Notes: generated from the letters alone by a model not told the origin. A stretch of 64,000 bases of DNA from an uncultured Endomicrobiia bacterium (GCA_938040055.1 CALHWY010000029.1:35652-99651); one strand, 5' to 3'. Positions 46,585 to 56,919 are shown, counted from the first letter of the stretch. Translations and numbers: made by a program.

Positions 46585-46614
46585 ATTATACAAAAACATA
46601 ATGACAACTTGCAA
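46585..46614 (-). promoter_or_regulatory. Candidate promoter of gatC-corA-gatA-gatB
   Basis: TATAAT (46585-46590, minus strand) lies 18 bases from TTGCAA (46609-46614, four of six). The leader of about 40 bases holds a five-base-pair hairpin (46560-46573 region) ahead of the ribosome binding site. Confidence 0.55.
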
Positions 46615-47446
46615 CAAAAATTTTTAAAACAAAAAGGCTTTATTTTTGAAGCCGTTTTAACGCGGACGCAAAGAGAGAATCCGTAAAAAAACTCCCGGCC
46701 GTTTCCGGAACTTTTATTGTATGCCGTAAAAATTTCCGGCGGACAAAGCTTAAAGTCTGAAAACCGGCGGGGCTTCCGGTTATGCCGTCTTTGCCGCAGA
46801 AACGGGCGCAATAAATTATCTCCGCTTTTTTATATTTTTTTCAGTTTTTGAAGGCAAAACGAAGAAGTAAAATTTCCGCAGCCGGCACAAGAACAAGCGC
46901 AAAATCTCTTTTTTTCCCCGCCCCGCAAAAAACATCAATGCCTGCAATTGCGGTCTTAAAAAGTTCTCCGCCTGGTTTTTATTTACGGCGAATTTCTTAT
47001 CAAGTCCAAAGTAAAATACCGCGCGCAAAACAAAACAATCCGGACAGTATTAGCCTTTTGTTACGGAAAAATAAAACATTTATAAATCTCTCACAAAGGT
47101 TCAAAAGAGTTTTTTCATATAAGCCGTAACTTGAAGTATTATGTCTTAACGCGGCTGCCGGCATGAAATGCCTGCCGGTATGCAATGCCCGCAGACATAA
47201 AAAAGCGCCGGAATTATCTACGCGCCGGGGTAAACAAATCTTTTTCCCGGTTTCTTTTGAATGATTATCCGGCCTGAAAACAAAATTTATAAACCCGCCG
47301 CAAAAGAGAGGTTTTTGCGCCGTTCGGGCTTGTCAATTTGCGGAGCGGGCAAAACTTTTTTCGCAAAGCGGAAATAATTTATGCCTTGCTTGCGTTTGCC
47401 GGCATAACCGCGCGAACAAAAACCTTTTAAATTAAATTTTATTTTG
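46615..47446. other. Long divergent intergenic region
   Basis: About 830 bases between the gat promoter and the MltD-like gene. Several imperfect palindromes rich in GCCGGC occur near 47155-47185, but no gene, tRNA or regular repeat was recognised. Confidence 0.5.
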
Positions 47447-47452
47447 TATAAT
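47447..47452 (+). promoter_or_regulatory. -10 box of the MltD-like gene, predicted near-leaderless
   Basis: TATAAT at 47447-47452 lies 9 bases before the ATG. No good -35 is visible and no Shine-Dalgarno site is present. Confidence 0.45.
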
Positions 47453-47461
47453 ATTGAAGTT

Positions 47462-48913
47462 ATGAAATGCGGCAAAAAGATATTACCAATATTAGTTTCT
47501 CTGTCTTTTGCGACACAGCTTTCTTACTCTGCGGGAAAAACCAACATTCCTCCTCTGCCTGAGAAAACCGCCAAAAGCGACATTACCGAAAAAGAGATTA
47601 ACTATCCTATCGAATTCACGATTCCCCTCACACAAGAAGAAGAAACCGATCCGGTCATCAGTCTCGTGGCGGGAGCTATTTCCAAAGCGCCTTCCGAAAG
47701 AGAAGTAAAGGGCGCCGTGCTTGAAGCGGAAGCGCTTTACAGAAGAGCGGTGGACGCTTTCAAAAGCGGAAAAGCGCAGGACGCGGAAAAATATTTTTCT
47801 TTATTTATCGGCAGGCTTGAGAAATCCGGAGTCAGTCCCGGGCTTTATTTTTTTCTTTTCGACGATTTTGACAGCATACTGACCAAGCTGAAAAGAATTT
47901 ATTCCATAGACACTCCCGCGCCGGTAATTGAACCCGAAAAATGTTCAATACCTATGGAATGCGAAGACAATTCGCTTGTGGAACATTATATTGAAATGTA
48001 TTCCGGCGGCAAACCCAAAGAAAGGGTAAAAGACGCTCTTGAAAGAAGCGGAGCTTACAGGGAGATAGTCTTAAAAGCCCTTCAGGAGTTTAAACTTCCC
48101 GAAGAACTGCAATACCTGCCGGTCGTTGAAAGCTTATACAATAATAAAGTGGTGTCAAAGGCCGGAGCGGTGGGAATATGGCAGATTATGGCTCACAGGG
48201 GAAGAGCTTTGGGACTGAAAATCAATTATTGGATAGACGAAAGAAGAGATCCGGAAAAAGCCACGAGAGCGGCCTGTCTTTATTTAAAAGAGCTGCATGT
48301 TATGTTAAATGACTGGCATCTTGTGCTTGCGGGATATAACAGAGGCGAATACGGACTTTTAAGAGACATGAAATTTTCCAATGCCTCGAATATAACGGAA
48401 ATGACCGACAGAAACGCCATTCCCAGAGAAACCCAGAAATACGTGCCCCAGTTTATAGCGGCGGTGACAATAGCCAACAATCCTAAAAAATACGGATTTT
48501 CCGATTTGGTTTTTCAGCCGCCTTTAAAATACGACAAAATAAAAACAGACCGCGTGATCGATCTTAAAATCGCCGCGCAATGCGCCGGCACCACGGTCGA
48601 AGAAATCAAACAACTCAATCCCGCTTTAAACGCCTGGTGCACTCCTCAGGGATATCCCGGGTTCGAGCTTAAGATACCTTACGGGACAAAAGCGGCTTTT
48701 ATGAAAAATATAGCAAAAGTAAAAGACCTCAATCCGTCCCCGGGATTTATAAAACATAAGGTAAAAAAAGGCGAATATATAGAAAAGATCGCTGCAAACT
48801 ATAAAACCACTCCCAGAGATATTTATAAAGACAATCCGGAACTGGCGAAAAAGAAATATTTGCAGATAGGCCAGGTTATCGTCGTGCGGCCGGGCAGAAA
48901 ATATTACAGATAA
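47462..48913 (+). CDS. mltD: MltD-like lytic transglycosylase with LysM domains
   Basis: The 483-residue protein has a signal peptide (about 1-25), a helical stretch, an SLT lytic transglycosylase domain with catalytic Glu223 (LPVVESLYNN), GAVGIWQIM and AGYNRGEYGL, then one degenerate LysM-like segment (about 360-410) and a clear C-terminal LysM (HKVKKGEYIEKIAANYKTTP). It cleaves peptidoglycan glycan strands and binds the wall by LysM. The ATG at 47462 starts the signal peptide; an upstream TTG in frame overlaps the -10 box and is not used. Confidence 0.92.
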   Translation: MKCGKKILPILVSLSFATQLSYSAGKTNIPPLPEKTAKSDITEKEINYPIEFTIPLTQEEETDPVISLVAGAISKAPSEREVKGAVLEAEALYRRAVDAFKSGKAQDAEKYFSLFIGRLEKSGVSPGLYFFLFDDFDSILTKLKRIYSIDTPAPVIEPEKCSIPMECEDNSLVEHYIEMYSGGKPKERVKDALERSGAYREIVLKALQEFKLPEELQYLPVVESLYNNKVVSKAGAVGIWQIMAHRGRALGLKINYWIDERRDPEKATRAACLYLKELHVMLNDWHLVLAGYNRGEYGLLRDMKFSNASNITEMTDRNAIPRETQKYVPQFIAAVTIANNPKKYGFSDLVFQPPLKYDKIKTDRVIDLKIAAQCAGTTVEEIKQLNPALNAWCTPQGYPGFELKIPYGTKAAFMKNIAKVKDLNPSPGFIKHKVKKGEYIEKIAANYKTTPRDIYKDNPELAKKKYLQIGQVIVVRPGRKYYR

Positions 48914-49879
48914 AACGTTTCCTCTTGTTCACAGCTTCAAAAATCTTCCGAAAAAAAAGCGCTTCCGGGCGCAGCTTCGAAAGCCCGGTAAAAAACGGAA
49001 TAATTATCAAATTTCCCGGCAAAAAAAAGCACTTGCGTCAGAATCTTCCAAAGCGGCGTCCGTCCGAAAAAATTTTTCCGCAAAGTTTCAATTTAAAAGC
49101 ATCTACACCCCGGAAAATGTCCCGGCAAAACAATTTACGGCAAGCTTTTTTCAGGTTTTCCGGTTTTTGTTTCGGCAAATAATCGCCTGTCCTGTTTAGC
49201 GTATTTATTTTTTATTTCCTGCTTTTGCGCGTTTTGGCGGCGAATGCCGCATAGCCCTAAACAAAACCCCGCATATTGAAACGCTACGGTTTTTATCCGA
49301 ATATTTCGCTTTAGCGTTTCTTATATTTTTGGCGGCCGGCATAAATAAAAAAAAAGCCGTTTTCCGCTTTTTTAAGCGGCGGACAAAAAAAGCCCGGCTG
49401 CGGTTTAAAAACAATCGGCATTTTAAAGATTTGTCTAAAAACAAGGTTTTGTTTGACGTCATACTGCTTTGGAGATATTTTGTTTTATGCAAAAACGCAA
49501 ATGCTTTGAAGCGGAAATTTTCCTGCAAAATACATGCCCGGCCGCGCTTGAAAACGGCATAGACGGCATTTCGGTCCGGCATATAAAATAATATGGCCGG
49601 AGCCGGGAATAAAAAGTTTTTGCGTTTTTCTTTATGCCGCCGATCAGCGGTATGAAAAGCGATATTGTCCAATGCGTCATTTAGGGGGGCATTGCCGGTT
49701 ATTTTTAAAGCCGCCGCGCGCGCCGCCTGCGGAGGAGCGCATCAAGCTGAAAATCCACGGATTTTTATGCCGGTTATACGTGATTCGCAATCGCCGTCAT
49801 TATAAATCAAAGCGCCGCTTGTTTTTTTTATTATCACCGCCGCCGCAAAACATGTCATAATCTCGGGCGAATGCCGCCG
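48914..49879. other. Long convergent intergenic region
   Basis: The 966 bases lie between converging genes. Small hairpins such as CCGCTT-TTTT-AAGCGG (near 49365-49380) and a few short frames are present. None of the frames has a ribosome site or protein-like pattern. No repeat series was found. Confidence 0.5.
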
Positions 49880-50989
49880 TTATCGTTTCACCAGATTTAT
49901 AACAGCTATCTCGCTTGTATTTGCAAGACGCATCGGCGGCCCCCACCATCTTACGCCTGAGGTTACATACATTTTCGAATCTTTGTTTTCGTATAAACCG
50001 TAATTGTATTTCATAAGCCTTCTTATTACTTCTATCGGAGGTATTTGTCCGGCATGGGTATGCCCTGAAAACTGTATAATGCTTTTTCCTGTACGTGAAG
50101 CTATATCAAAAGCTTCCGGACGATGGCTCATAAACAAAACGGGAAGGGAAGGATCCGTCCCGGAAAGAGCTTTTTCCACGGCCTGCGGATTTTCGAATTC
50201 ATAATCGTTTATGCCGGCTATATTCACAAGCCCGTCAACAGTAATGCTTTCATTGCGCAGCACCGGCACGCCCAGCTTTTTAAACATATCAAAAAAAGCC
50301 GCCGCTCCGGTATAATATTCATGATTGCCCGTAACCGCAAAAATACCGTATTTCGCTTTCAGCAGCGAAAAGCCGTACTCCAGAAATTTGTCTTCTTTAT
50401 TGATATCGGCGTCTATGACGTCTCCTGTTATAAGAATAATGTCCGGTTCAAGCGAATTTACTTTATCGAATATTTTTCTTATGCTTGGCGGGGAAGTGAA
50501 AGCGTTGATATGCAGATCCGAAAGATGGACTATTTTAAGAGAATCGGCCGGCAGAAGCGCGCTTTTTAAAGTAATTTCTTTTATGTTCAAGATATATCCG
50601 GCATTTATAAGCGACCAGACGCAGCACAGCGCCGAAATAACAATGACCGCCGCAGAAGAATAGTATCTGAACTCTTTTATTTTAAAGATAAGATTAAAAA
50701 GATTTAAAATATCGTTAAAAACAAAAAAGGTAAAAAATATGCCCCAGGCTCCCATGCATATATAACCGAAAGGCCCGATAAAAGATATTGCCGGGATATG
50801 AACTCGGCTTCCTATAAGAGCCGCTATTGAAAACAATCCCAATGCCGTAATACCGGCCGTAAGATGCCATTTAAAAGGCGCCTGAATGCCCAAACCCGCA
50901 TTTATCCGCCAGGCTATATATACAAAACCTCCGAAATAAATCAGCAAGGCCGCAATAATAAACATAGCGCTCTCCCGTTTTGAATTCAT
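49880..50989 (-). CDS. Membrane metallophosphoesterase (paralogue 1)
   Basis: The 369-residue protein has about five membrane helices (first 150 residues) and a calcineurin-like phosphoesterase domain. The metal-binding motifs are all present: SDLHIN, ITGDVIDADI, TGNHEYY, SHRPEAF and SGHTHAGQIPP. It resembles YaeI/YkuE-type enzymes, some of which act on lipid or cell-wall phosphodiesters; the substrate here is unknown. The ATG at 50989 is chosen so that the first membrane helix begins soon after the start. It follows the exported unknown gene on the same strand and is the first of three paralogues. Confidence 0.85.
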   Translation of the reverse strand: MNSKRESAMFIIAALLIYFGGFVYIAWRINAGLGIQAPFKWHLTAGITALGLFSIAALIGSRVHIPAISFIGPFGYICMGAWGIFFTFFVFNDILNLFNLIFKIKEFRYYSSAAVIVISALCCVWSLINAGYILNIKEITLKSALLPADSLKIVHLSDLHINAFTSPPSIRKIFDKVNSLEPDIILITGDVIDADINKEDKFLEYGFSLLKAKYGIFAVTGNHEYYTGAAAFFDMFKKLGVPVLRNESITVDGLVNIAGINDYEFENPQAVEKALSGTDPSLPVLFMSHRPEAFDIASRTGKSIIQFSGHTHAGQIPPIEVIRRLMKYNYGLYENKDSKMYVTSGVRWWGPPMRLANTSEIAVINLVKR

Positions 50990-51011
50990 TTTGACAATCC
51001 GGAAAACCTTA

Positions 51012-51998
51012 TTACCGTTTTTCCTGCTGCCGTTTATACCGCTGCGCAAGCTCTTTCCATCTTTTATTGTCTACCATTGAGGTTAAAAGCACCGGAAAAC
51101 CGCTGCCGTCATACTGCGCCTGCCAGAAACCCCGGTATGTTTTGCCGCGGTATACCTCATTTTTTCCGTCTGTGGTAACAAAGGGAATAAAAGCGGATAC
51201 TTCCAGTTCATACCAGTAATCTTTTTTAAAAAGCGTTCTTATTTCATTTATGCGCGGTTCGGTAATATTTACAAAAGGAGCCGAAAGCTGCGGTTTTGTG
51301 CGCAGCATATATATTTTGCGCTTGGCGGGCTGCCCGGTTTCTTCTTTCGCGCTGCGGACAATCTCTTCGCCGGGAAGTCCGTAAACCGGAAATACCCCGT
51401 CTCTTTCTTTCGCTTTCCGCAATTCCTGCGGCGACAGCATTATTTCGGTTCCGAGAATGCCGTTTGCCATATCCTTGTTTTCGCGGCATATCTCAATAAC
51501 TTTTTCAAGAGGCACATATATAAAGCCTTGCGATTCGGCATCGTGCCTGCTTATGCGCAAAGAAATCGTTTCATATCCGCCGGAAAACAAAACCCGGGCT
51601 GAAATCATATAAAAGTCCTGCTCCTGAAAAGCGTTAAAAACATCATTGAAAACCAGAGGTATCTCTTCAGTCCGGTTTCCGGCGTTTTGTTCTCCGGAGC
51701 CGGACATTTCTTTTTTATATAAAGCGGTTTTTCCTCCTCCTATATATAATGTGCCCGCAAAAGCGCCGCCGTCAGTAACCTCAAAAGCAATCCTTTCGGA
51801 CAGACTGCCGCAGTCAATATATAAAGCGCCTTTCCCTTGCAGATTTTCAGGCGGATACACCCAAAAATCCATATAATCCGCTTTCATTTTCGTCTTTTTC
51901 ATATGGCCGGTTTCTATTATTTGCGCCCGGACATTAAAAAATCCGACCCAAACGCAGAAAAATAAAACAACTGCCGCAAATACCGCCTTTTTAATCAT
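51012..51998 (-). CDS. Exported protein of unknown function
   Basis: The 328-residue protein has a signal peptide (about 1-25, MIKKAVFAAVVLFFCVWVGF) and no further membrane helix. It is rich in beta-strand-like segments with aromatic residues (DFWVYPPENL, YRGKTYRGFWQAQYDGSG). No known family was recognised. The ATG at 51998 has AGGAT about nine bases upstream; a longer in-frame start (52061) lacks one. It ends 22 bases before the metallophosphoesterase start, so both are probably one transcript. Confidence 0.72.
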   Translation of the reverse strand: MIKKAVFAAVVLFFCVWVGFFNVRAQIIETGHMKKTKMKADYMDFWVYPPENLQGKGALYIDCGSLSERIAFEVTDGGAFAGTLYIGGGKTALYKKEMSGSGEQNAGNRTEEIPLVFNDVFNAFQEQDFYMISARVLFSGGYETISLRISRHDAESQGFIYVPLEKVIEICRENKDMANGILGTEIMLSPQELRKAKERDGVFPVYGLPGEEIVRSAKEETGQPAKRKIYMLRTKPQLSAPFVNITEPRINEIRTLFKKDYWYELEVSAFIPFVTTDGKNEVYRGKTYRGFWQAQYDGSGFPVLLTSMVDNKRWKELAQRYKRQQEKR

Positions 51999-52723
51999 TT
52001 TTTTTATCCTTTTAATATATTTTTTAAAACTTTTGTTCCTGACAGAACTGACATTTTGCAAATACCCCTGACGGTAAAGCCGGACGGACTGCGTTACGCG
52101 ATTTTTACGTAAAAAATCTTTTCTTTGAAATACTTTGAATTTTCAGCGCCAAAAAAACCTGTCCGGAGCGCGCGTGAAATACATTTATTATATTTCATAA
52201 AAAAGTTTCCGGCAAATATCCTGCGAATTTTCCGTCCGCCTGCCCGCCAAAAATCGCCCGGTGCCGTTTTTCTAAAATTTTTTCGCCGGCGGTATACATA
52301 TATATGTATACCGGACGGCCATGCCGTTTCAAGATTGACGTAAAATTTAATTTTATGCCTGTTTTTTATCCGTTATAAATCGCAAAATCTCCGGCATGCA
52401 AACTTTTTCGGCCTTTGCCGGCAAATAATATTCTGTTATATGCGCGCGGCCAAGCATACGGAAATAAAGCTTTTGTTTAAAATTTCCAGCCTTCGCCAGG
52501 TCTTTAAGAAAGCGGCGGCGGAATAAAATGCGGCGGCGAAAAAAATTGAATTTTCAATTGTTATTAAACGAATGTTTTTTTAATGCCTTTATTCGCCCGC
52601 TTAAAGATATTAAACCTTCGGACATAATCAAATACGCCGGCGACAAAATATCCGAAAGTCTGCGCCGACGACACCGCATACGGCGCCTTGCGCGGCCCGA
52701 ACAAAGACAAAAATTTTCTATGT
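51999..52723. other. Intergenic region with a perfect palindrome
   Basis: About 720 bases without a recognised gene. A 22-base perfect palindrome is listed separately. Other features are short AT-rich runs and GC-rich GCCGGC words. Confidence 0.55.
52291..52312. repeat. Perfect 22-base palindrome
   Basis: The half site GGTATACATAT is followed directly by its own reverse complement with no loop bases. The flanks (CCGGC / CGGACGG) extend it imperfectly. Such a site could bind a dimeric protein or form a cruciform; it is not next to a gene start. Confidence 0.8.
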
Positions 52724-53851
52724 TTATTCTCTTTCAAGCACAATATGCGCTATTTCGCATTTATTGAAAGTTCTCATAGGCACGCGCCACCAGCGGCATC
52801 CTGAAGTGACATACATTTTCGAGTTTTTATATTCATATAAGCCGTAATTGTATTTCATGAATTTTCTTATTATTTCCACAGGCGGTATTTGTCCGCAATG
52901 GGTATGCCCCGAAAGCTGCATCACGGACATTTCCCTGTCTTTTACCTTATCGAATTCTTCCGGTCTGTGGCTTAGAAAAAGCACGGGGGCGTTTTTCCCT
53001 ATGCCGGAAAAAGCGGCTTCAATATCAATGCCGCCCGCTTTAAAATGCCGGGACTGCCTGTCGTTTACGCCCGCGACAAAAATAATATTTTCCCCTTTTT
53101 CGTTCAATACGGGCAGATTTTCATTGTTTAAAAGTTTTATGCCGAGCCGGCCGCAAAGTTTTACATAGTTTTCAATTCCGGCGTAATATTCGTGATTGCC
53201 GGCAACCGCGTAAATGCCGTAAGGAGCGTACAGTTTATCAAGCCCGTAACCGCGGAAAGTCCCGGAAATGTCGGTGTCGATAAGATCTCCGGCTATTGCT
53301 ATCATATCGGGTTTCACGGCATTAACCGCTTTGACAATCTTTTTTATTGAGCCGTATGAAGTTTGTTTGTCTATATGGACGTCGGCAAGACAAACAATGC
53401 GAAGTTTTCCGGTTTTAAGCTGCGGAACTTTGATTTTTATTTCTTTTACTTTCAGTATAAAACCCGCATTTATGAGCGACCACAGGCAAAGCGCAGTTAT
53501 AAGAGCAAGCGAAAACAAAGCGGAATAATATCCGAATTTTCCGTTTTCAAAAATGCCGGAAAGATTGAGCAAATCATTTACAAACAGAACCGATGAAGCT
53601 ATGCCCAGAAAGCCCATCCATATTCCGCATGCGCGGTTTAAATATGCCGCTAAACGGACTATGCCGTATTCGCTGGAAACATAAGCGGCGGTGGACGCCG
53701 CGGACATAAATCCGCAAAAGAAAAAAATGATATGTTTATACGGTGCGGCGATATCAAGTCCGGCGCATAATCTCCATGAAACATACATTCCGGCGGTAAA
53801 ATAAAGGCAGAAAAACGAAACGAAAAACAAAAAATATCCCCATTGTCTCAT
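52724..53851 (-). CDS. Membrane metallophosphoesterase (paralogue 2)
   Basis: The 375-residue protein repeats the layout of its neighbours: about five membrane helices (1-150) and a calcineurin-like domain with LADVHIDKQTSYG, AGDLIDTDI, AGNHEYYAG, SHRPEEF and SGHTHCGQIPP. The ends YGLYEYKNSKMYVTSGCRWW and PMRTFNKCEIA match paralogue 1 closely, which points to tandem duplication. Substrate unknown. A 158-base gap separates it from paralogue 3 upstream. Confidence 0.87.
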   Translation of the reverse strand: MRQWGYFLFFVSFFCLYFTAGMYVSWRLCAGLDIAAPYKHIIFFFCGFMSAASTAAYVSSEYGIVRLAAYLNRACGIWMGFLGIASSVLFVNDLLNLSGIFENGKFGYYSALFSLALITALCLWSLINAGFILKVKEIKIKVPQLKTGKLRIVCLADVHIDKQTSYGSIKKIVKAVNAVKPDMIAIAGDLIDTDISGTFRGYGLDKLYAPYGIYAVAGNHEYYAGIENYVKLCGRLGIKLLNNENLPVLNEKGENIIFVAGVNDRQSRHFKAGGIDIEAAFSGIGKNAPVLFLSHRPEEFDKVKDREMSVMQLSGHTHCGQIPPVEIIRKFMKYNYGLYEYKNSKMYVTSGCRWWRVPMRTFNKCEIAHIVLERE

Positions 53852-54009
53852 ATTGTATTTTCCTTTATCCCAAACATATTAAAAGCCGTAGCACATTCAT
53901 TTAAAATTAAAAGTCCGCCCTCTTCGCCGGAACCCGTTACGCGCCGTTTTCTCCGGGCTCTCTTGCGAACAAAAAAATCCGGCGGAAAAACCCGCGAAAT
54001 AAAACTATT

Positions 54010-55131
54010 TTAATCCGCGCGTTTTCTGTACAGTATTATTTCCGCTATCTCGGACATATTAAAAAGCCTCATCGGAGGCCCCCACCAGCCCGCGCCGGAA
54101 GTTATATAAACTATGGAATCTTCTTTCAGTCTTCTGCCGTAATAATATCTGAAAAAAGCGGAACCTATTATTCCCATAGGCGGCACCTGTCCGGCATGGG
54201 TATGCCCTGAAAGCTGTATTATTCTCATGCCGCCGCTTTCTCTTACGGCTTCTTTAAAATTGCCGGGCTTATGGCTTATCAATATTACGGGAAGCGCCGG
54301 ATCCGCATTCTCCAGCGTTTTTTTTATATCGGATCTGTCAACTCCCGTTTTTTCCCCGAAATCGTCGTTTATGCCCGCCAGCGTAATTATGCCGCCCACG
54401 GAAACGTTTTCATTTCTTAAAAGTCTTATGCCCAGCTTTTTGCACAAAATATCGTATTTTTCTATGCCGAGATGGTATTCATGATTTCCCGTTACGGCAA
54501 AAAGTCCGTACGCCGCGGATAATCCGTCAAGCCCGTAAAGAGAATAACTTTCCGTGATATCCGCGTCGGCAAGATCTCCCCCTATAATGATTATGTCGGG
54601 TTTTATGAAATTGATTTTATTGACTATTTTATTGATGTTTTTAAAAGGAGTATGCCTGTTTATATGTATGTCGGAAATAAAAGCTATGCGGAACTTTTCG
54701 GTTTTAAGCCCGGACACCCCCAAATATATTTTTTTCACTCTTAAAATAAAAGCGGCGTTCACAAAAGACCAGAGACATAATATGCCCGCCGCGGCCATGA
54801 CCGCAAGCGTTGAATGCAACCGGAAACCTTCGGTTTTTATAAAAAAGTTTAAAGCGTCATTCGCCAGAAAACATATAAAGTTTACCGCAAAAACGCCCAT
54901 CCAGAAACTGCCGGGAAAATGCGTCCAATTGACGGCGGAAAAAGGAAATCTTAAAGCAATTAGCGATAAAACGCTTATTATGCCGAGCCCGAACACAAAA
55001 ACGGACAAAATAATAAATTTCCATCCGTACAGGGCAAGCCCGCAGCTTATATGCCTCACTATATAATAATGCGCGGCCAAATAAGCCAGAATGATTGAAG
55101 AATAAAGAATATCCGTTTTTTTAAAGCTCAT
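54010..55131 (-). CDS. Membrane metallophosphoesterase (paralogue 3)
   Basis: The 373-residue protein has the same five-helix membrane part and calcineurin-like domain as its two neighbours: SDIHINRHTPF, GGDLADADI, TGNHEYHLG, SHKPGNF and SGHTHAGQVPP, ending TSGAGWWGPPMRLFNMSEIA. The ATG at 55131 places the first membrane helix at the N terminus; the longer in-frame start at 55293 would add 54 residues that look like translated non-coding DNA. It is the most upstream of the three copies. Confidence 0.85.
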   Translation of the reverse strand: MSFKKTDILYSSIILAYLAAHYYIVRHISCGLALYGWKFIILSVFVFGLGIISVLSLIALRFPFSAVNWTHFPGSFWMGVFAVNFICFLANDALNFFIKTEGFRLHSTLAVMAAAGILCLWSFVNAAFILRVKKIYLGVSGLKTEKFRIAFISDIHINRHTPFKNINKIVNKINFIKPDIIIIGGDLADADITESYSLYGLDGLSAAYGLFAVTGNHEYHLGIEKYDILCKKLGIRLLRNENVSVGGIITLAGINDDFGEKTGVDRSDIKKTLENADPALPVILISHKPGNFKEAVRESGGMRIIQLSGHTHAGQVPPMGIIGSAFFRYYYGRRLKEDSIVYITSGAGWWGPPMRLFNMSEIAEIILYRKRAD

Positions 55132-55672
55132 TTCAAAACTTTCCCGCACCTTGCATACAGCCGGCGCAAAACAGCGCCCGCGGCTGAAAAGCGCAAAATA
55201 TAAACCGGGCGCCCGTAAAAAAATAAGAACAGTCTCCGTCTTATCAAAAAGCCCGCCGCCGCGGTTTTGCCGGCTGCCGCCATTTATAAGCATTTGCCGC
55301 AGTCTCCGTTATATACGCGCAAAAACCAGTAAAAACATGCATTGCGGATAAGAAGCGGCCGGATAAACAATAATCTTTTTTTCCGCAACAATACGGCGCA
55401 AAGTCCGCCGGCAGGATTATGAAAAAATCAAGTATCCGCTTTACAAAACCGGCCGAGCCGGATATGCGGGCAATGCAGTTTATCGCCCGCAAACAACCGC
55501 AGTATTTTCCTTATATATCCGCCCGACGGCTTAAAATCCAGTCTTGTTTGTAAAAAACGGCAAAAGTTTTTTATACCTGAGAGCTTTAAAAGCCGCTTAA
55601 AAAATTGCGGATATTATAAATGCCCTTTGAAACATAAAAAAACGGAAAAAGCGCGGCGCCGGGCCGGAAATA
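55132..55672. other. Intergenic region, nothing recognised
   Basis: About 540 bases between paralogue 3 and the DUF4416 gene stop. Composition is like the other intergenic stretches (GCCGGC and A-runs). No gene or repeat series seen. Confidence 0.5.
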
Positions 55673-56206
55673 TTAAAAACTTTTGTTTTTCAGCCGCATA
55701 ATAAGATCTTTTCTGGCTTTAAGAAGAAAATTTTTCGCCGCGGCGCAAGTATAGTCAGGGTATGACCAGGGAAGTTTTATAAAATCTTCTTTTTTATATA
55801 TCAGCGTCACTTCCGCATATATGCCCTGCGAAAGATATATTCTGTGGCTGAAATCTTTGGTTGAAGCGAGAATAATATTTGCCGGATTTATGTATCCGGG
55901 ATCTATATTTATAAGTCTTTTGCCGCCGACGGCAAAACTTTCTTCCGCAGAATTTGAAAAAACCTTTATCGCCGCAAGCTCATCCGCAAAGACAAGCCTT
56001 TGAAAAGAAACCCAAAAACGTTTAAGCTCCTGGCCCATTTCGGCATTATAGTAAGAAGTGAAATCAAAAGGCACTATTTCGCTGCGTAAATCTATAGCGC
56101 CGAATTTATTTTCAAGCTTTTCCAACGCTTTTTCGGTTATCTCAAAATCTGCGGAAATTATCCCGCAAAACAGTTTAACCCTGTTCGCTTTGCCTATGGC
56201 TCCCAT
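55673..56206 (-). CDS. DUF4416 family protein
   Basis: The 177-residue protein matches DUF4416 throughout: VKLFCGIISAD at the start, IVPFDFTSYYNAEMG, NIDPGYINPANIILASTKDF, SHRIYLSQGIYAEVTLIY and LPWSYPDYTCAAA. The family is found in many anaerobes and its role is unknown. AAGG lies about eight bases upstream of the ATG. It is flanked by non-coding DNA on both sides, so context gives no clue. Confidence 0.9.
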   Translation of the reverse strand: MGAIGKANRVKLFCGIISADFEITEKALEKLENKFGAIDLRSEIVPFDFTSYYNAEMGQELKRFWVSFQRLVFADELAAIKVFSNSAEESFAVGGKRLINIDPGYINPANIILASTKDFSHRIYLSQGIYAEVTLIYKKEDFIKLPWSYPDYTCAAAKNFLLKARKDLIMRLKNKSF

Positions 56207-56881
56207 TTTCCATACCTTTATTTATATGCATTTTATAACGGCATTCTTTCCTTTTCAGCCCGGACATTTCAAATTTCCGGATTTTTATAAAAAAGTTTCT
56301 CGGCTTAAAAATACCGAATCCGCTATTCGTTCCGGATTATTTGCGCGCCGGCTGAAAAACATATCCGTTTTCTTATCTCAATATGCGCTGGAGCATAATT
56401 TCCTTGTAAAAACGCGGCTTTTCGGCTATTGCGGCATATTGCGTCCGCGGCGCGAAAAAACAAAAAATATACGCCCGTTTATTTCCGCGAGCCCGGCTTA
56501 TTTAAATGCCAGGCAGGCGGCAATGCCAGACAGGCGCCGCCGGAAGCTTTTATTTGGTTCACAATAAAAACATACTCCGCCATTGCCACCGGTAAGGGTT
56601 AAACCGGGCTTTTGAAAAAAGTCTGCGGGCGCGGCAAAAAGTATTTTTTAATAAATCCGCAAAAACAGGATTTTATTAAAGTTTAGCATATTTTATGTTT
56701 TACTTATACCGGCTTGCAGACTCTTGAAAAACAAGCGGACGGCAATATAAAAAGAACAAAATAATGCTGCCAGACAAGCCCAAAAAAAAAGGTTTTACTC
56801 CGCTTTTGCCGCCGCTTTTTTTTGCTGAGGCGAGGCAAAAAAAAACAAAATTTTAATCCGGCATCCGCATTTTTTGCCTAT
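56207..56881. other. Long divergent intergenic region
   Basis: About 675 bases. One stretch near 56600 (GGTTAAACC ... GTCTGCGGGCG) resembles the reverse complement of the 42-kb repeat unit, but the match is weak and single. No gene recognised. Confidence 0.45.
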
Positions 56882-56910
56882 TTCACAAAAAAAGAAAGAA
56901 TTGGTACAAT
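56882..56910 (+). promoter_or_regulatory. Promoter of the DUF1232 gene, predicted leaderless
   Basis: TTCACA (56882-56887) and TACAAT (56905-56910) are 17 bases apart. The ATG at 56920 lies 10 bases beyond the -10 box, and there is no Shine-Dalgarno site. Confidence 0.6.
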
Positions 56911-56919
56911 AATTTTATT

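Noticed and set aside
49205..49672. Minus-strand open frame of 155 codons in the gap before the first metallophosphoesterase
   Set aside because: Rich in Arg, Lys and Phe with no hydrophobic pattern, signal peptide or start signal; probably chance.
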